Shown: piece by piece, positions 50,774 to 59,701 of the stretch
Numbering within the stretch: position 1 is the first letter of the stretch
Layout: each line of letters starts with the position of its first letter
Origin: Anabaena sp. FACHB-1237
Lineage (GTDB): Bacteria; Cyanobacteriota; Cyanobacteriia; Cyanobacteriales; Nostocaceae
Assembly (NCBI RefSeq): GCF_014696225.1
Contig: NZ_JACJPV010000005.1
Span: forward strand, 1 to 64,000
DNA: 64,000 nucleotides
Reading direction: 5' to 3'
Position numbers and translations under genes: made by a program
Notes under the pieces: model-generated
Databases searched by the model: none
What the model was told of the DNA's origin: nothing
The model's input: only the letters and a program-made list of their open reading frames with translations

Positions 50774-50825
50774 TTGACATCGCCGAAAAAACCTGTTATC
50801 ATAGTCCTGACGAGGAAGAACTATC
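50774..50825 (+). promoter_or_regulatory. Promoter/leader cassette P2
   Basis: TTGACA (50774-50779) and TATCAT (50797-50802) with a 17-bp spacer, then AGTCCT and GACGAGGAAGAACTATC. Matches P1 (11310) and P3 (57061). The next plus-strand gene is the kinase about 300 bp away, beyond an R2 element. Confidence 0.65.
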
Positions 50826-50916
50826 TTGTCTGTATAAGCTAATTCAATCAAAATTAATAGCAAATAATCAGGTTTAATAAAATATAGCGTTTTATAATTT
50901 AATGAGGTACACTTAT

Positions 50917-51019
50917 AAGCTAATGTGCAGCACTCACTGTATAATTAAAAAACCTGAAGTTACAGTAGCACAAGCATCTTGCTTGTATTAATTATTCAAG
51001 TTAAAAGCACAACAGTTTA
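50917..51019 (+). repeat. R2 MITE-like element
   Basis: Nearly full-length copy; right end changed to AACAGTTTA. ATGAGGTACACT just upstream resembles an R1 arm, so this may be another insertion into R1 remains. Confidence 0.8.
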
Positions 51020-51126
51020 GCTAGTAAAATACCCAGCATACAAGAATTTTACCAGTGATATTTTTACCTTATTTATCTATATGCTATGTTAAAAATAGTT
51101 TAGGATAGATTAGAGGAGTGAAGACA

Positions 51127-52476
51127 GTGATCGGCAAAATCATTAAAAGACGTTATGAAATTATCAGTCTTTTAGGAAAAGGTACATTTGGTACTACTTA
51201 TTTAGCACAAGACAACGACTTACCGGGATATCGTTGCGTAGTTAAGCATTTTACCCCATCAAGCAAAAATCCAGAAGAATTAAACAAAGCTACAGAATTA
51301 TTTGCCAGAGAAGCTCAAACATTACAAAAGTTTCCCAAACATAATCAAATTCCCACACTTTTAGCTTATGTTCAAGAAGATCAGGATTTTTTCATCATTC
51401 AAGAATACATTGAAGGACATGATTTAACAGAAGAATTATCAAAACTTGCTGGTGTTACTATGCATGAAAATTCTGTAATTGAATTATTAATAGATATACT
51501 GGAAGTATTAGCAATAATTCATGAAAATAAAATTATTCATCGAGATTTAAAACCTAGTAATATTAGAAGAAGAACCAAAGATAATAAAATTGTCATTATT
51601 GACTTTGGTGCTGTTAAGCAAGTAGGAGATCCAGTACAAACAATTGTCGGTACTTTTGGATACATGGCACCGGAACAAATACGAAAAAAACCACAACTTA
51701 ATAGTGATATTTATTCCATAGGAATCATTGGCATTCAAGCATTAACAGGAATTGATGCTCTAAATTTAAAAGAAGATAGTGTCACAAGAAAAATAATTTG
51801 GCGAAATAGTAGCAAAGTCAGTCATAAATTGGCCAATATTTTAGATAAAATGGTTAGTTATGATCCCACAGAACGTTATGAAACAACACAAAAAGCATTA
51901 AAAGATCTAAAAGTATTAAAAAGTGGTGGTGATAAATTAAATGTATGGTGGATAATTGTAGTTAGTTTTTTACTAATTACAATTACAGGATTAGCAATAT
52001 TTTTGTTTATTAAACGTCCTGTTGCTGAGTGTGGAGGATCAACATTACCATATTCTCACCAAAAATATCTAGTAAATATCCCATATCCTGAATGTTGGAA
52101 CCGGGATGACTCGGAAGATCCTTACGGTAAAATAGTAACATTTATTCAACCTGATTTAAAAGCCAAGTTGATTATTCATGCTTTTGAATATTCACAGAAT
52201 TTAGATAATTATCAAATATCAGAAGTTGACGATTTAAAAACATCCTTAGATATGGCAGATATAATTAAAAAAAATGATGCTATTATTGCCAACAAACCAG
52301 GTAAAATGATCATTGTTACTGCTAAAGATGGTAATGAAAAAATCAAAAATATGTATTTACTAACTTTAAGAGGAAGTACCGCTTATCGCATTACCTACAC
52401 CGCATCAGAAAAAGACTATGATAGATTTTTACCAACGGTAGAATCAATGATAAAATCATTAGAAATTAATAAGTAA
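51127..52476 (+). CDS. Ser/Thr kinase with exported C-terminal domain
   Basis: About 449 residues from the GTG at 51127, which is spaced eight bases from AGAGGAG; a GTG at 51118 overlaps that site. The kinase domain starts at once (GKGTFGTTYLAQD, V-K-HF lysine, HRDLKPSNIRRR, IDFGAVK, MAPEQIRKKPQLNSDIYSIG). One membrane helix follows at about 275-297 (WWIIVVSFLLITITGLAIFL), then a C-terminal domain homologous to that of the kinase at 38450 (YLVNIPYPECWNRDDSEDP, NMYLLTLRGSTAYRITY, FLPTVESMIKSLEI). There is no zinc ribbon. Its substrate and signal are unknown. Confidence 0.88.
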   Translation: MIGKIIKRRYEIISLLGKGTFGTTYLAQDNDLPGYRCVVKHFTPSSKNPEELNKATELFAREAQTLQKFPKHNQIPTLLAYVQEDQDFFIIQEYIEGHDLTEELSKLAGVTMHENSVIELLIDILEVLAIIHENKIIHRDLKPSNIRRRTKDNKIVIIDFGAVKQVGDPVQTIVGTFGYMAPEQIRKKPQLNSDIYSIGIIGIQALTGIDALNLKEDSVTRKIIWRNSSKVSHKLANILDKMVSYDPTERYETTQKALKDLKVLKSGGDKLNVWWIIVVSFLLITITGLAIFLFIKRPVAECGGSTLPYSHQKYLVNIPYPECWNRDDSEDPYGKIVTFIQPDLKAKLIIHAFEYSQNLDNYQISEVDDLKTSLDMADIIKKNDAIIANKPGKMIIVTAKDGNEKIKNMYLLTLRGSTAYRITYTASEKDYDRFLPTVESMIKSLEINK

Positions 52477-52486
52477 GTTGAGAGTC

Positions 52487-52519
52487 AGATCCCCGATTTC
52501 TTACAGAAGTCGGGGATCT
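52487..52519. terminator. 33-bp hairpin, family H1
   Basis: AGATCCCCGATTTC/GAAGTCGGGGATCT stem (one G-T pair) between convergent genes, 10 bp behind the kinase stop. Confidence 0.6.
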
Positions 52520-52539
52520 TATGGGGATCTGATTGTCAA

Positions 52540-53142
52540 TTATTCCTGCTTAATCGCACTGATTAAAATTCCTAAAATCTTTTTCACATCCTTGATATAA
52601 TATTCAGTTAAATCAATAGAAATTATCTTATTTTCCAACTTTAAAAACTGCCAAATAGTACCGATAGTTACAGCACCATAAATAATCTTAATCGGATTTT
52701 GTTTTTGTTGATTAAACAGTTGGGCAGCCAGCATTTCCGCTATACATTGAGCTAAACCTGATTTTAAGTTCTCATTTTTACTTTCTACCAATGTAATTAC
52801 AGGTGCACGGATAAAAAGCTGTTCTTTAGAAAGACTAATCAGAAAATCACAAAAACCATTTAAACCTTGTTGGTTATCCACATTAAAATCTACTCCTGAA
52901 AATAGACTAATTTGATTATTTAATTTCCTTCTCACTTCTAATAAAATAGGGCTAATTATCATTTCCGAACGAGCTTTTTCTGTATTAATTGAATTTGCTA
53001 AATCAACATTTTCTTTCAAAATTATTGTTAATAAATCACTAGGTTCTTCTTCTGATACATCCGCAAATAATCCCGATACTTCATTTAATGTCAATTCAAA
53101 TTTTTGGATAATTTCACTTAATTTAAAATCACTATAAGCCAT
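52540..53142 (-). CDS. PD-(D/E)XK nuclease-like hypothetical protein
   Basis: A 200-residue paralogue of the protein at 10565. The fold core is visible as GFCDFLISL (D99), [14 protein letters not shown] (E120, K122), a helix [12 protein letters not shown] and [11 protein letters not shown]. The N-terminal helices differ. It converges with the kinase gene and has no restriction or modification gene next to it. A weak AAAGGT site precedes the ATG at 53142. Nuclease function is inferred from the motif order only. Confidence 0.7.
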   Translation of the reverse strand: MAYSDFKLSEIIQKFELTLNEVSGLFADVSEEEPSDLLTIILKENVDLANSINTEKARSEMIISPILLEVRRKLNNQISLFSGVDFNVDNQQGLNGFCDFLISLSKEQLFIRAPVITLVESKNENLKSGLAQCIAEMLAAQLFNQQKQNPIKIIYGAVTIGTIWQFLKLENKIISIDLTEYYIKDVKKILGILISAIKQE

Positions 53143-53232
53143 TTTTTGTTACCTTTAATAATTTCTGTCTGAATCAGGATAAGCAAAATGTTAGGATGTA
53201 CAAGATGGATATTGACTGTGATTTTAACATAT

Positions 53233-53348
53233 TAACGTAAGTTGCCAGTTAGATGAAGTAGAGTGCATCATAATCTTAAAATTGGTGATTTTCACCTAAA
53301 TTATTCTGTCTGACGCACCCAAAAATTAATAACTAGCAACTTGGGTTA
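53233..53348. repeat. R4 MITE-like element
   Basis: Ends TAACGTAAGTTGCCAGTTA and TAACTAGCAACTTGGGTTA are inverted copies; the inside has GAGTGCATCA and TGACGCACC arms. Other copies at 56476 and 60637. Confidence 0.75.
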
Positions 53349-53359
53349 TTGTTTGTCAA

Positions 53360-53610
53360 AATCAGGATATCCAGGATTTTAAGATTTACAGGATTTTCAT
53401 CATCTCAAAATTGTCAAGATTATCCTTCACTACCCCTTGACAACTTTCTGAATTTACCCTATCATTAAATTATTGTGGAAATCTGTGCCGGCAGATATAG
53501 TCAAGTTATGAACAGGATCATAGAAACACAGATAGCAAACCTTCCCAAATACCCATCAACATTATACAAATAACCATCCTATACATCCTTAAATCCTGGG
53601 TATCCTGATT
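53360..53610. mobile_element. 251-bp inverted-repeat element
   Basis: Left end AATCAGGATATCCAGGATTT and right end AAATCCTGGGTATCCTGATT are inverted copies over about 26 bp. The interior has no open frame of note, so it is a non-autonomous element or the remains of one. Confidence 0.6.
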
Positions 53611-53621
53611 CTGAGAAAATA

Positions 53622-55550
53622 TTATTGTTTTAATTCTCTAGGTAAAGTAGATAGCAATTTCTTAGCATCTCTGATTATTTTATCACCCCAAAGATTCTTT
53701 TTGAGAAAGTTGACATCAGCAAAGTTTTTATTTAATTTTAACGCAGTCGCTGCTAATTGATAAGCTTGTTCTTTTTCTCTTTTAGTATATAAAGCCACAG
53801 CTAAAGCTAATATGGGTTCAGCTGATTTATTATCAATTTTCATGGCTTTTTGCCATTGTTTAATAGCTGTTTCTTTGTCTCCCTGTTCATATTTTATCAA
53901 GCCTATATTAATAACAGCACCTAAACTATTGGCATCTTTAGCAACCGCCTGATTATATTCAGATATTGCAGCTATGTAGTTTCCTTGTTGATGATAAACA
54001 ACTCCCCGGTTGAAGTAGGCATTGGCATATTTAGGATTAATATCAATAGCTTTGGTGAAATCTGCTATTGCTCCTTGGTTATCTCCTAAATCAGATTTAG
54101 CATTTCCCCGGTTGAAGTAGGCATCGGCATATTTAGGATTAATATCAATAGCTTTGGTGAAATCTGCTATTGCTCCTTGGTTATCTCCTAAATCAGATTT
54201 AGCATTTCCCCGGTTGTTGTAGGCTAGGGCATATTTAGGATTAATATCAATAGCTTTGGTGAAATCTGCTATTCCTCCTTGCTTATCTCCTAAATTATAT
54301 TTAGCAAGTCCCCGGTTGTTGTAGGCATTGGCATAGTTAGGATTAATATCAATAGCTTTGGTGAAATCTGCTATTGCTCCTTGCTTATCTCCTAAATCAG
54401 ATTTAGCAACTCCCCGGTTGTTGTAGGCTTGGGCAAGGTTAGGATCAATATCAATAGCTTTGGTGTAATCTGCTATTGCTCCTTGGTTATCTCCTAAATC
54501 AGATTTAGCAACTCCCCGGTTGTTGTAGGCATAGGCATAGTTAGGATCAATATCAATAGCTTTGGTGTAATCTGCTATTGCTCCTTGCTTATCTCCTAAA
54601 TTATATTTAGCAAGTCCCCGGTTGTTGTAGGCATAGGCATAGTTAGGATTAATATCAATAGCTTTGGTGTAATCTGCTATTGCTCCTTGCTTATCTCCTA
54701 AATCAGATTTAGCATTTCCCCGGTTGTTGTAGGCATCGGCATTGTTAGGATCAATATCAATAGCTTTGGTGAAATCTGCTATTGCTCCTTGGTTATCTCC
54801 TTTACTGTATTTATTATAAGCTACAGCAAAATAATCATCAGCTTTTAAACCTACTCCTGACGACTTAATACGCTGATCTGACGTAATTCGCACATAAGTA
54901 TTAATAGGAACACCAGCATATCTATCTGTGTTTCCTTGACTGTTTTCCTCTATTAATCCATTAATACCAATTAACTCACCCTGTTGATTTAAAACTGGTC
55001 CCCCACTCATCCCCTTTAAAATTTTATTAGTATAAATTAAATTATATCCACCATCTACGGTTACTTGGGTAGCATTAGCGTTAATTTGTCCATTCCGACA
55101 TTCAAACAAATAACTATTAATTGCACCAGTTTTAGCAGGAAACCCAGCAGTATAAACATTATCCCGACGTTTAGCGTTATCAGAATTACCAATTTTAGCC
55201 ACTTGATAACTCCTACTACTATTAAACTGCACCAGTGTTAAATCTATATTTGTTGCTAATTGCTTAATATTTTTAACATCTATTGGATAACGTTGCCCAT
55301 CAGGAGTGACAAGGGTATATTTTAAAGTTTTATCTGCAACGTTATGAAAAGAAGTGAGAATAGTATAAGTATTACCATCCCGTTTGATGATAGTTCCTGA
55401 ACCACCATTTCTATTTTCAATTAAAACGGTGATATTTTGGGCTATATCATCAACCTTTTGAGGACATGGTAAGTTTTGTCCTCTCGCTGGAGATGCCAGA
55501 GTGATAAATGTGAGAATAAATAAGCTAGAGATAGTATATTTGTACTTCAT
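53622..55550 (-). CDS. Secreted trypsin-like protease with TPR array
   Basis: A 642-residue protein. Signal peptide (about 1-24, ending SPARG), then a trypsin-like domain with H69 in LTSFHNV, D103 in NIDLTLV and S182 in KGMSGGPVLN, paralogous to the two proteases at 41-43 kb. From about residue 237 ten or more TPR repeats follow; the first eight are near-identical 34-residue units (NNRGNAKSDLGDKQGAIADY, TKAIDIDPN). At the DNA level these are 102-bp tandem repeats (about 54010-54830) with few differences, which shows recent expansion and a likelihood of copy-number change. The TPRs should bind partners in the periplasm. A COP23 gene lies upstream on the same strand. Confidence 0.9.
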   Translation of the reverse strand: MKYKYTISSLFILTFITLASPARGQNLPCPQKVDDIAQNITVLIENRNGGSGTIIKRDGNTYTILTSFHNVADKTLKYTLVTPDGQRYPIDVKNIKQLATNIDLTLVQFNSSRSYQVAKIGNSDNAKRRDNVYTAGFPAKTGAINSYLFECRNGQINANATQVTVDGGYNLIYTNKILKGMSGGPVLNQQGELIGINGLIEENSQGNTDRYAGVPINTYVRITSDQRIKSSGVGLKADDYFAVAYNKYSKGDNQGAIADFTKAIDIDPNNADAYNNRGNAKSDLGDKQGAIADYTKAIDINPNYAYAYNNRGLAKYNLGDKQGAIADYTKAIDIDPNYAYAYNNRGVAKSDLGDNQGAIADYTKAIDIDPNLAQAYNNRGVAKSDLGDKQGAIADFTKAIDINPNYANAYNNRGLAKYNLGDKQGGIADFTKAIDINPKYALAYNNRGNAKSDLGDNQGAIADFTKAIDINPKYADAYFNRGNAKSDLGDNQGAIADFTKAIDINPKYANAYFNRGVVYHQQGNYIAAISEYNQAVAKDANSLGAVINIGLIKYEQGDKETAIKQWQKAMKIDNKSAEPILALAVALYTKREKEQAYQLAATALKLNKNFADVNFLKKNLWGDKIIRDAKKLLSTLPRELKQ

Positions 55551-55672
55551 ATAGTTTTCATATTAGTTTATTCAAATATCTATTATAAAGACATTTATCT
55601 TTCTGAAGTTGTACTTAATTTCAAACCTGGGTTCTTTAACTGCTACAATGGGTAAAAATATACTTATGATTC

Positions 55673-55753
55673 AGATACCGGACTTCTCTAAGAAGTCCGG
55701 TATCTAACTACTCACTATTCAGATACCGGACTTCTCTAAGAAGTCCGGTATCT
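55673..55753. repeat. Two H1 hairpins and short direct repeats
   Basis: Two identical AGATACCGGACTTCTC/AAGAAGTCCGGTATCT hairpins (55673-55705, 55721-55753), followed by TAGTCCGCTATCTTAGT duplications to about 55795. They lie just behind the COP23 gene's 3' end. Confidence 0.7.
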
Positions 55754-55803
55754 TAGTTAGTCCGCTATCTTAGTTAGTCCGCTATCTTAGTTAAATAAGA
55801 TGT

Positions 55804-56319
55804 TTACTCGCTTTGTAAATTTTCCAAATATCTATTAAAGTCAAAATTTATATCATCTGAACCGTTAGCTGTAACATATTTACTATTACCTACAGCAACA
55901 GGATTAAATAATCTTTTACTAATATCTTTGGCTTGTGATTGTGTTGTTAAGGTAAATAATAAATTATTGTGATCGCAAGGTGTACCTATTTCTTTTGTAG
56001 CACAAATCACAGGTTGATTATTCAGTCTACCAACAACAATTTTGTTCAATGTACCATTATCGTAACTACGCTGAAATCTTGATGATACCTCTTCACAGCG
56101 ACTTTTGATATTATTATATGGTGGTGGAAAATCTGTAAGTGCAAATTGCATCACTTTGTATTTTCTTCTATCTTCAGTACGCATAAAAGTGAAAAATTCA
56201 CCCCCCCTTCTGTCACAATAAAAGGTGGTACTTTGACCATAAGTAGGTTTACTAATAGTAACAATGTTAGATAAAGCAGTCAGAGTCGCAACCATGAAAA
56301 CTTGTGTTAATTTTAACAT
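55804..56319 (-). CDS. COP23-type exported protein
   Basis: A 171-residue paralogue of the protein at 43250. Signal peptide (about 1-28, ending TYGQ), then the COP23 domain: TFYCDRRGGEFFTFMRTEDR, CEEVSSRFQRSYDNGTLNKI, QPVICATKEIGTPC, NLLFTLTTQSQAKDISKRL and the acidic end INFDFNRYLEN. The trypsin-TPR gene follows on the same strand after 253 bp and two H1 hairpins, so they share orientation but perhaps not a transcript. Confidence 0.85.
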   Translation of the reverse strand: MLKLTQVFMVATLTALSNIVTISKPTYGQSTTFYCDRRGGEFFTFMRTEDRRKYKVMQFALTDFPPPYNNIKSRCEEVSSRFQRSYDNGTLNKIVVGRLNNQPVICATKEIGTPCDHNNLLFTLTTQSQAKDISKRLFNPVAVGNSKYVTANGSDDINFDFNRYLENLQSE

Positions 56320-56356
56320 ATATCTTAAATCTCCTCATCGGATATGTTTAGTATAT

Positions 56357-56463
56357 TACAGCACATTTTTTCTCCAGGAAGTACAGGGATAACAGGCCAG
56401 ATGCCTGTGTGACAAGGGTTTGATCATTAACATCTGTACTTCATAATAATGGAAACTGTTGTA
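56357..56463 (-). repeat. R1 element, diverged
   Basis: TACAGCACATTTTTTCTCCAGG start and GGAAACTGTTGTA end; several arm bases differ from the other copies, so it is an older copy. Confidence 0.75.
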
Positions 56464-56475
56464 TCTTCTATGGTA

Positions 56476-56600
56476 ATAGTGTAAGTTGCCAGTTAGATGA
56501 AGTAGAGTGCATCATAATCTTAAAATTGGTGATTTTCACCTAAATTATTCTGTCTGACGCACCCTACAGACTATGGTAACACAAATTGCTAACTTAGTAA
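56476..56600. repeat. R4 MITE-like element
   Basis: Nearly identical to 53233 from GTAAGTTGCCAGTTAGATGA through TCTGTCTGACGCACC, then diverges and ends AAATTGCTAACTTAGTA. Confidence 0.7.
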
Positions 56601-56648
56601 TTCTTTCTATTATCCACAATTTATCACTTATTGATCCGTTGAATCACC

Positions 56649-56867
56649 TCAACTCTTCACATTATTTAACCAAACCTGCAAATCATGGACATTATTAAAA
56701 TCTAACAGTGCTTCACTTAAATCCTGTACAACTGATAACAATAAACCACAAATCAAAGAACGTTTTTCCTCCCCTATGTCTCCAAATTTCCTAGTTAATA
56801 GTCGGATAGTCAGGTTAATAGCTTCACCTATTTGGCCTTGTTCTCGTCCCTCTTCCTTAATCTGTAA
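56649..56867 (-). pseudogene. C-terminal fragment of a DUF4351/Rpn-type nuclease gene
   Basis: A 72-codon minus-strand frame bounded upstream by TAA: EEGREQGQIGEAINLTIRLL, TRKFGDIGEEKRSLICGLL, then VQDLSEALLDFNNVHDLQVW. This is the DUF4351 tail of Rpn-type (recombination-promoting nuclease) proteins. The nuclease domain is missing and an R2 fragment abuts the break. Confidence 0.7.
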
Positions 56868-56884
56868 TTATAGTAAAAATATAC

Positions 56885-56967
56885 TGAATAATTAGTACAA
56901 GCAAGATGCTTGTGATACTGTAACTTCGGGTTTTTTAATTATACAGTGAGTGCTGCACATTAGCTTA
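56885..56967 (-). repeat. R2 element, one end lost
   Basis: From TGAATAATTAGTACAAGC to GCACATTAGCTTA; about 20 bp of the other end is absent. Confidence 0.8.
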
Positions 56968-57060
56968 CTTTCTGATGCACCCTCAATATTTTACTTGGTT
57001 ACTTGTCTTCATGCTTTGTCACAAACCGCTTAAAATGAGCGCGAAAAGTTTTTTCACCCC

Positions 57061-57112
57061 TTGACAATTCCCAAGAAACCTGTTACCATAGTCTTGATGA
57101 TGAAGAACTATC
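57061..57112 (+). promoter_or_regulatory. Promoter/leader cassette P3
   Basis: TTGACA (57061-57066), 17-bp spacer, TACCAT (57084-57089), then AGTCTT and GATGATGAAGAACTATC. No plus-strand gene follows; a transcript would run antisense into the metK 3' end, so a short RNA is possible. Confidence 0.6.
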
Positions 57113-57202
57113 TTTATCGCATAAGCAAGACAAATCAAAAATAAACAAAAATAAATTTTACATAAGTTTTACACAATTTGACATAAAGCTAAAAAAACCA
57201 TT

Positions 57203-57232
57203 AAAAAAACCCCATCATCAAAGTAGATGGGG
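57203..57232 (-). terminator. metK intrinsic terminator
   Basis: On the minus strand CCCCATC-TACTTTGAT-GATGGGG followed by TTTTTTT, about 55 bp behind the metK stop codon. Confidence 0.85.
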
Positions 57233-57287
57233 AATTTACAAATACTTGCAGGTAATTTAAACCTGAAAAAGCATTTTTCAAATAGAA

Positions 57288-58526
57288 TTAGGAAATAGCT
57301 TGTTTAAGTAAATCCACCTTGTCAGTGCGTTCCCAAGGTAAATCTAAATCCATTCTTCCCAAGTGACCATAAGCTGCAACGTCCTGATAAAAACGTCCGC
57401 CTCTTTCACTAGGTAAGTTACGTAAATTGAACACATGAATAATGCCCGCTGGACGTAATTCAAAATGTTCTTTCACTAATTCTAGCAACCTTTCATCAGA
57501 AATCTTACCTGTACCAAAAGTATCTACAAAAACACTTACAGGGCGAGCTACACCAATAGCATAGCTTAACTGCACCTCACATTTTTCTGCCAAACCAGCA
57601 GCCACAATATTTTTAGCCGCATAGCGAGCAGCATAAGCAGCAGAACGATCTACCTTAGTAGGATCTTTGCCAGAGAAAGCACCACCACCATGACGGGAAT
57701 AACCGCCATAGGTATCTACAATGATTTTACGGCCTGTCAAACCAGAATCACCTTGAGGACCACCAATGACGAACTTACCAGTGGGGTTAACCAAAAAGCG
57801 AGTTTGTTCATCAGGCTTAACATCAATATCACTAAAGATGGGTTGTACTACAAGATCCCATAAATCAGCTTTGATTCTAGCTTGGATAGCAGCATCATCG
57901 CTAATATCGTCAATGGTAGCAGTATGTTGAGTAGAAATTAATATTGTATCAATTCCTACAGGTTTACCATCTTCATAAACCACAGTAACTTGAGTTTTGC
58001 CATCAGGACGTAAATAAGGTAAATCACCTGTTTTTCTCACTGCGGCTAATCTTCTGGCAATGCGATGAGCTAAACTAATAGGTAAAGGCATAAATTCGGG
58101 CGTTTCATTACAAGCGAAACCGAACATAATCCCTTGATCGCCTGCACCAATGCGGTCAAATGCTTCATCACTATCTTGTGCGCGAGTTTCTTGGGCGACA
58201 TTCACACCTTGGGCAATATCGGGTGATTGTTCATCTAAGGCGATTAAAACGCTGGCACTATTAGCTGAAAAACCGTTCACCGCGTCAGTATAGCCAATTT
58301 CTGCGATTTTTTTACGGGCTAAATTGACATAATTGATATTAGCCTTAGTGCTAATTTCTCCAGTAATTAATACTAAACCAGTATTAACTACTACTTCTGC
58401 CGCCACACGACTAGCAGGGTCTTCGGTCAGTAGTGCGTCAATAATAGTATCAGAAATTTGATCACAGATTTTATCTGGATGGCCTTCTGTAACTGACTCA
58501 GAAGTAAATAAATAGCGTCGAGACAA
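57288..58526 (-). CDS. metK: S-adenosylmethionine synthetase
   Basis: Makes SAM from methionine and ATP. It is 412 residues from a TTG at 58526. GGGAGGA lies eight to nine bases before this codon, and the product then begins [20 protein letters not shown] as in the family; the frame also runs to an ATG at 58592, 22 codons earlier. Other signatures are [15 protein letters not shown], the P-loop-like [20 protein letters not shown], and [19 protein letters not shown]. The TTG start is unusual but well supported. A strong terminator follows. Confidence 0.95.
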   Translation of the reverse strand: MSRRYLFTSESVTEGHPDKICDQISDTIIDALLTEDPASRVAAEVVVNTGLVLITGEISTKANINYVNLARKKIAEIGYTDAVNGFSANSASVLIALDEQSPDIAQGVNVAQETRAQDSDEAFDRIGAGDQGIMFGFACNETPEFMPLPISLAHRIARRLAAVRKTGDLPYLRPDGKTQVTVVYEDGKPVGIDTILISTQHTATIDDISDDAAIQARIKADLWDLVVQPIFSDIDVKPDEQTRFLVNPTGKFVIGGPQGDSGLTGRKIIVDTYGGYSRHGGGAFSGKDPTKVDRSAAYAARYAAKNIVAAGLAEKCEVQLSYAIGVARPVSVFVDTFGTGKISDERLLELVKEHFELRPAGIIHVFNLRNLPSERGGRFYQDVAAYGHLGRMDLDLPWERTDKVDLLKQAIS

Positions 58527-58799
58527 AGGAATTTCCTCCCGTGAGAATTTTTTCACCGATGTGGACTGGACATCAGCGACTAGTTTCTGCAATCATAACA
58601 AAACATAGAAAATTTTGTAACCTTTATTCTAGTTTAAATCTTGGTTTTCTCAGCTTAACCACTCAGCAACCTAGTAATTAATGGAGATATTTACACAATA
58701 TTTGGCAAAAATAAGCAAAATTAGTCATACAAGATACATAAATCATATACGAATTAGGACTTGTACTAGATACAATTAAAACTATGATAATTAAGTAGT

Positions 58800-58831
58800 A
58801 GATCCCCGACTTCTTCAAGAAATCGGGGATA
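58800..58831. terminator. 33-bp hairpin, family H1
   Basis: AGATCCCCGACTTC/GAAATCGGGGAT stem immediately behind the 3' end of the gene at 58837 (minus strand). Confidence 0.6.
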
Positions 58832-58836
58832 AAATG

Positions 58837-59394
58837 TTAATTATCATTTAAATAATCAATTGCTGCTGCTAATTTAGAAGGATAATTTCTCGCAAAGCCT
58901 TCAAACCATAAACCTTCAGTGGATAGAGGATCTAATTTTTTTAACCATTCCTGTGCTTGTTTTTCTAATTTTACTAATTCTTGGGCTTTAATTTCCGCTT
59001 GACGCTGTTTCTCCCTAGCAATTTCTGCTTGTTTTCTTAATTCTTCTTCCGCCTCTTTTTTAGCAATATCACCTTTAACTTGTGATAATAAATTATCCAT
59101 TAAAGGATCTGATTCATAAGATTTATCTGCACCACCAAAAATTGATATATTACCAATATTTACTGAGTTTATTGCAGAAGATTCAGCTTTAACTTGTGAT
59201 AATAAATTATCCATTAAAGAATCTGATTTATCTTCTCCACCAAAAATTGATATATCCTCAATATCCTCAATATTAGCAATATTAGGTATGGGGTTTATTG
59301 CTGGAGGTTGATTTTTTGGTTGTGGTTGTACTGGTGGTTTTGGTTGAGTATATTCATTTTTGAGATCATCTAATAATTTATCAATTTCATTCAT
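58837..59394 (-). CDS. Slr1339-like salt-stress-type hypothetical protein
   Basis: A 185-residue hydrophilic protein. The N-terminus MNEIDKLLDDLKNEYTQ is followed by a P/Q-rich linker, two copies of an ISIFGG-x-DKS...LMDNLLSQVK motif (about 48-68 and 82-105), a charged coiled coil (about 108-150, KKEAEEELRKQAEIAREKQR) and a conserved-looking end (LKKLDPLSTEGLWFEGFA, YPSKLAAAIDYL). It resembles the Slr1339 family named in cyanobacterial genomes for salt stress, from memory and with moderate confidence. GGAG precedes its ATG. It lies behind two vWA genes on the same strand and may function with them. Confidence 0.65.
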   Translation of the reverse strand: MNEIDKLLDDLKNEYTQPKPPVQPQPKNQPPAINPIPNIANIEDIEDISIFGGEDKSDSLMDNLLSQVKAESSAINSVNIGNISIFGGADKSYESDPLMDNLLSQVKGDIAKKEAEEELRKQAEIAREKQRQAEIKAQELVKLEKQAQEWLKKLDPLSTEGLWFEGFARNYPSKLAAAIDYLNDN

Positions 59395-59701
59395 AATAAT
59401 TACTCCTTCAATTATATATACAGCAGTTTCCGTTATTATAAGGTACAGATATTAATAATAAAACCCTAGTAACACAGGTATCTTGCTGTGTTCCCACTGT
59501 ACCTCATGTAGATGGAATGTGCTGTAACTATAACAGGATATAAAGTTTCAGGAATTACTGGTTTGGTTGATTTAGTTTTTTTAATTACAGTTTTCCAGGT
59601 AATTAAATCACATGAAAAACTGCAATCTCCTTGAAATCAAAAAAATCAAAAAAATCAAAATGCTGATTTTTGATTATTCAATGTATTAATGAATTTTATG
59701 T
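59395..59701. other. Intergenic with R1
   Basis: R1 at 59419-59526 starts 24 bp upstream of the Slr1339-like gene's ATG; the rest has short A-rich repeats (AAATCAAAA at 59634-59658). Confidence 0.5.
59419..59526 (+). repeat. R1 MITE-like element
   Basis: Full-length 108-bp copy, TACAGCAGTTTCC to GGAATGTGCTGTA, in the leader of the Slr1339-like gene. Confidence 0.85.

Larger units (their letters stand above)
50615..51126. other. Divergent spacer with promoter cassette and R2
   Basis: Contains promoter/leader P2 (50774-50825) and an R2 copy (50917-51019). About 100 bp of AT-rich DNA lie before the kinase start. Confidence 0.55.
53143..53621. other. Intergenic with R4 and an inverted-repeat element
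   Basis: Holds R4 (53233-53348) directly followed by a 251-bp inverted-repeat element (53360-53610) that abuts the 3' end of the trypsin-TPR gene. Confidence 0.6.
56320..57287. other. 970-bp spacer packed with elements
   Basis: In order: R1 (56357), R4 (56476), a DUF4351 gene fragment (56649), truncated R2 (56885), promoter/leader P3 (57061) and the metK terminator (57203). No intact gene. Confidence 0.65.

Noticed and set aside
50774-50825. Known small RNA such as Yfr1 or NsiR1
   Set aside because: The Yfr1 core ACTCCTCACAC and the DIF motif context of NsiR1 are absent; the shared start sequence is different.
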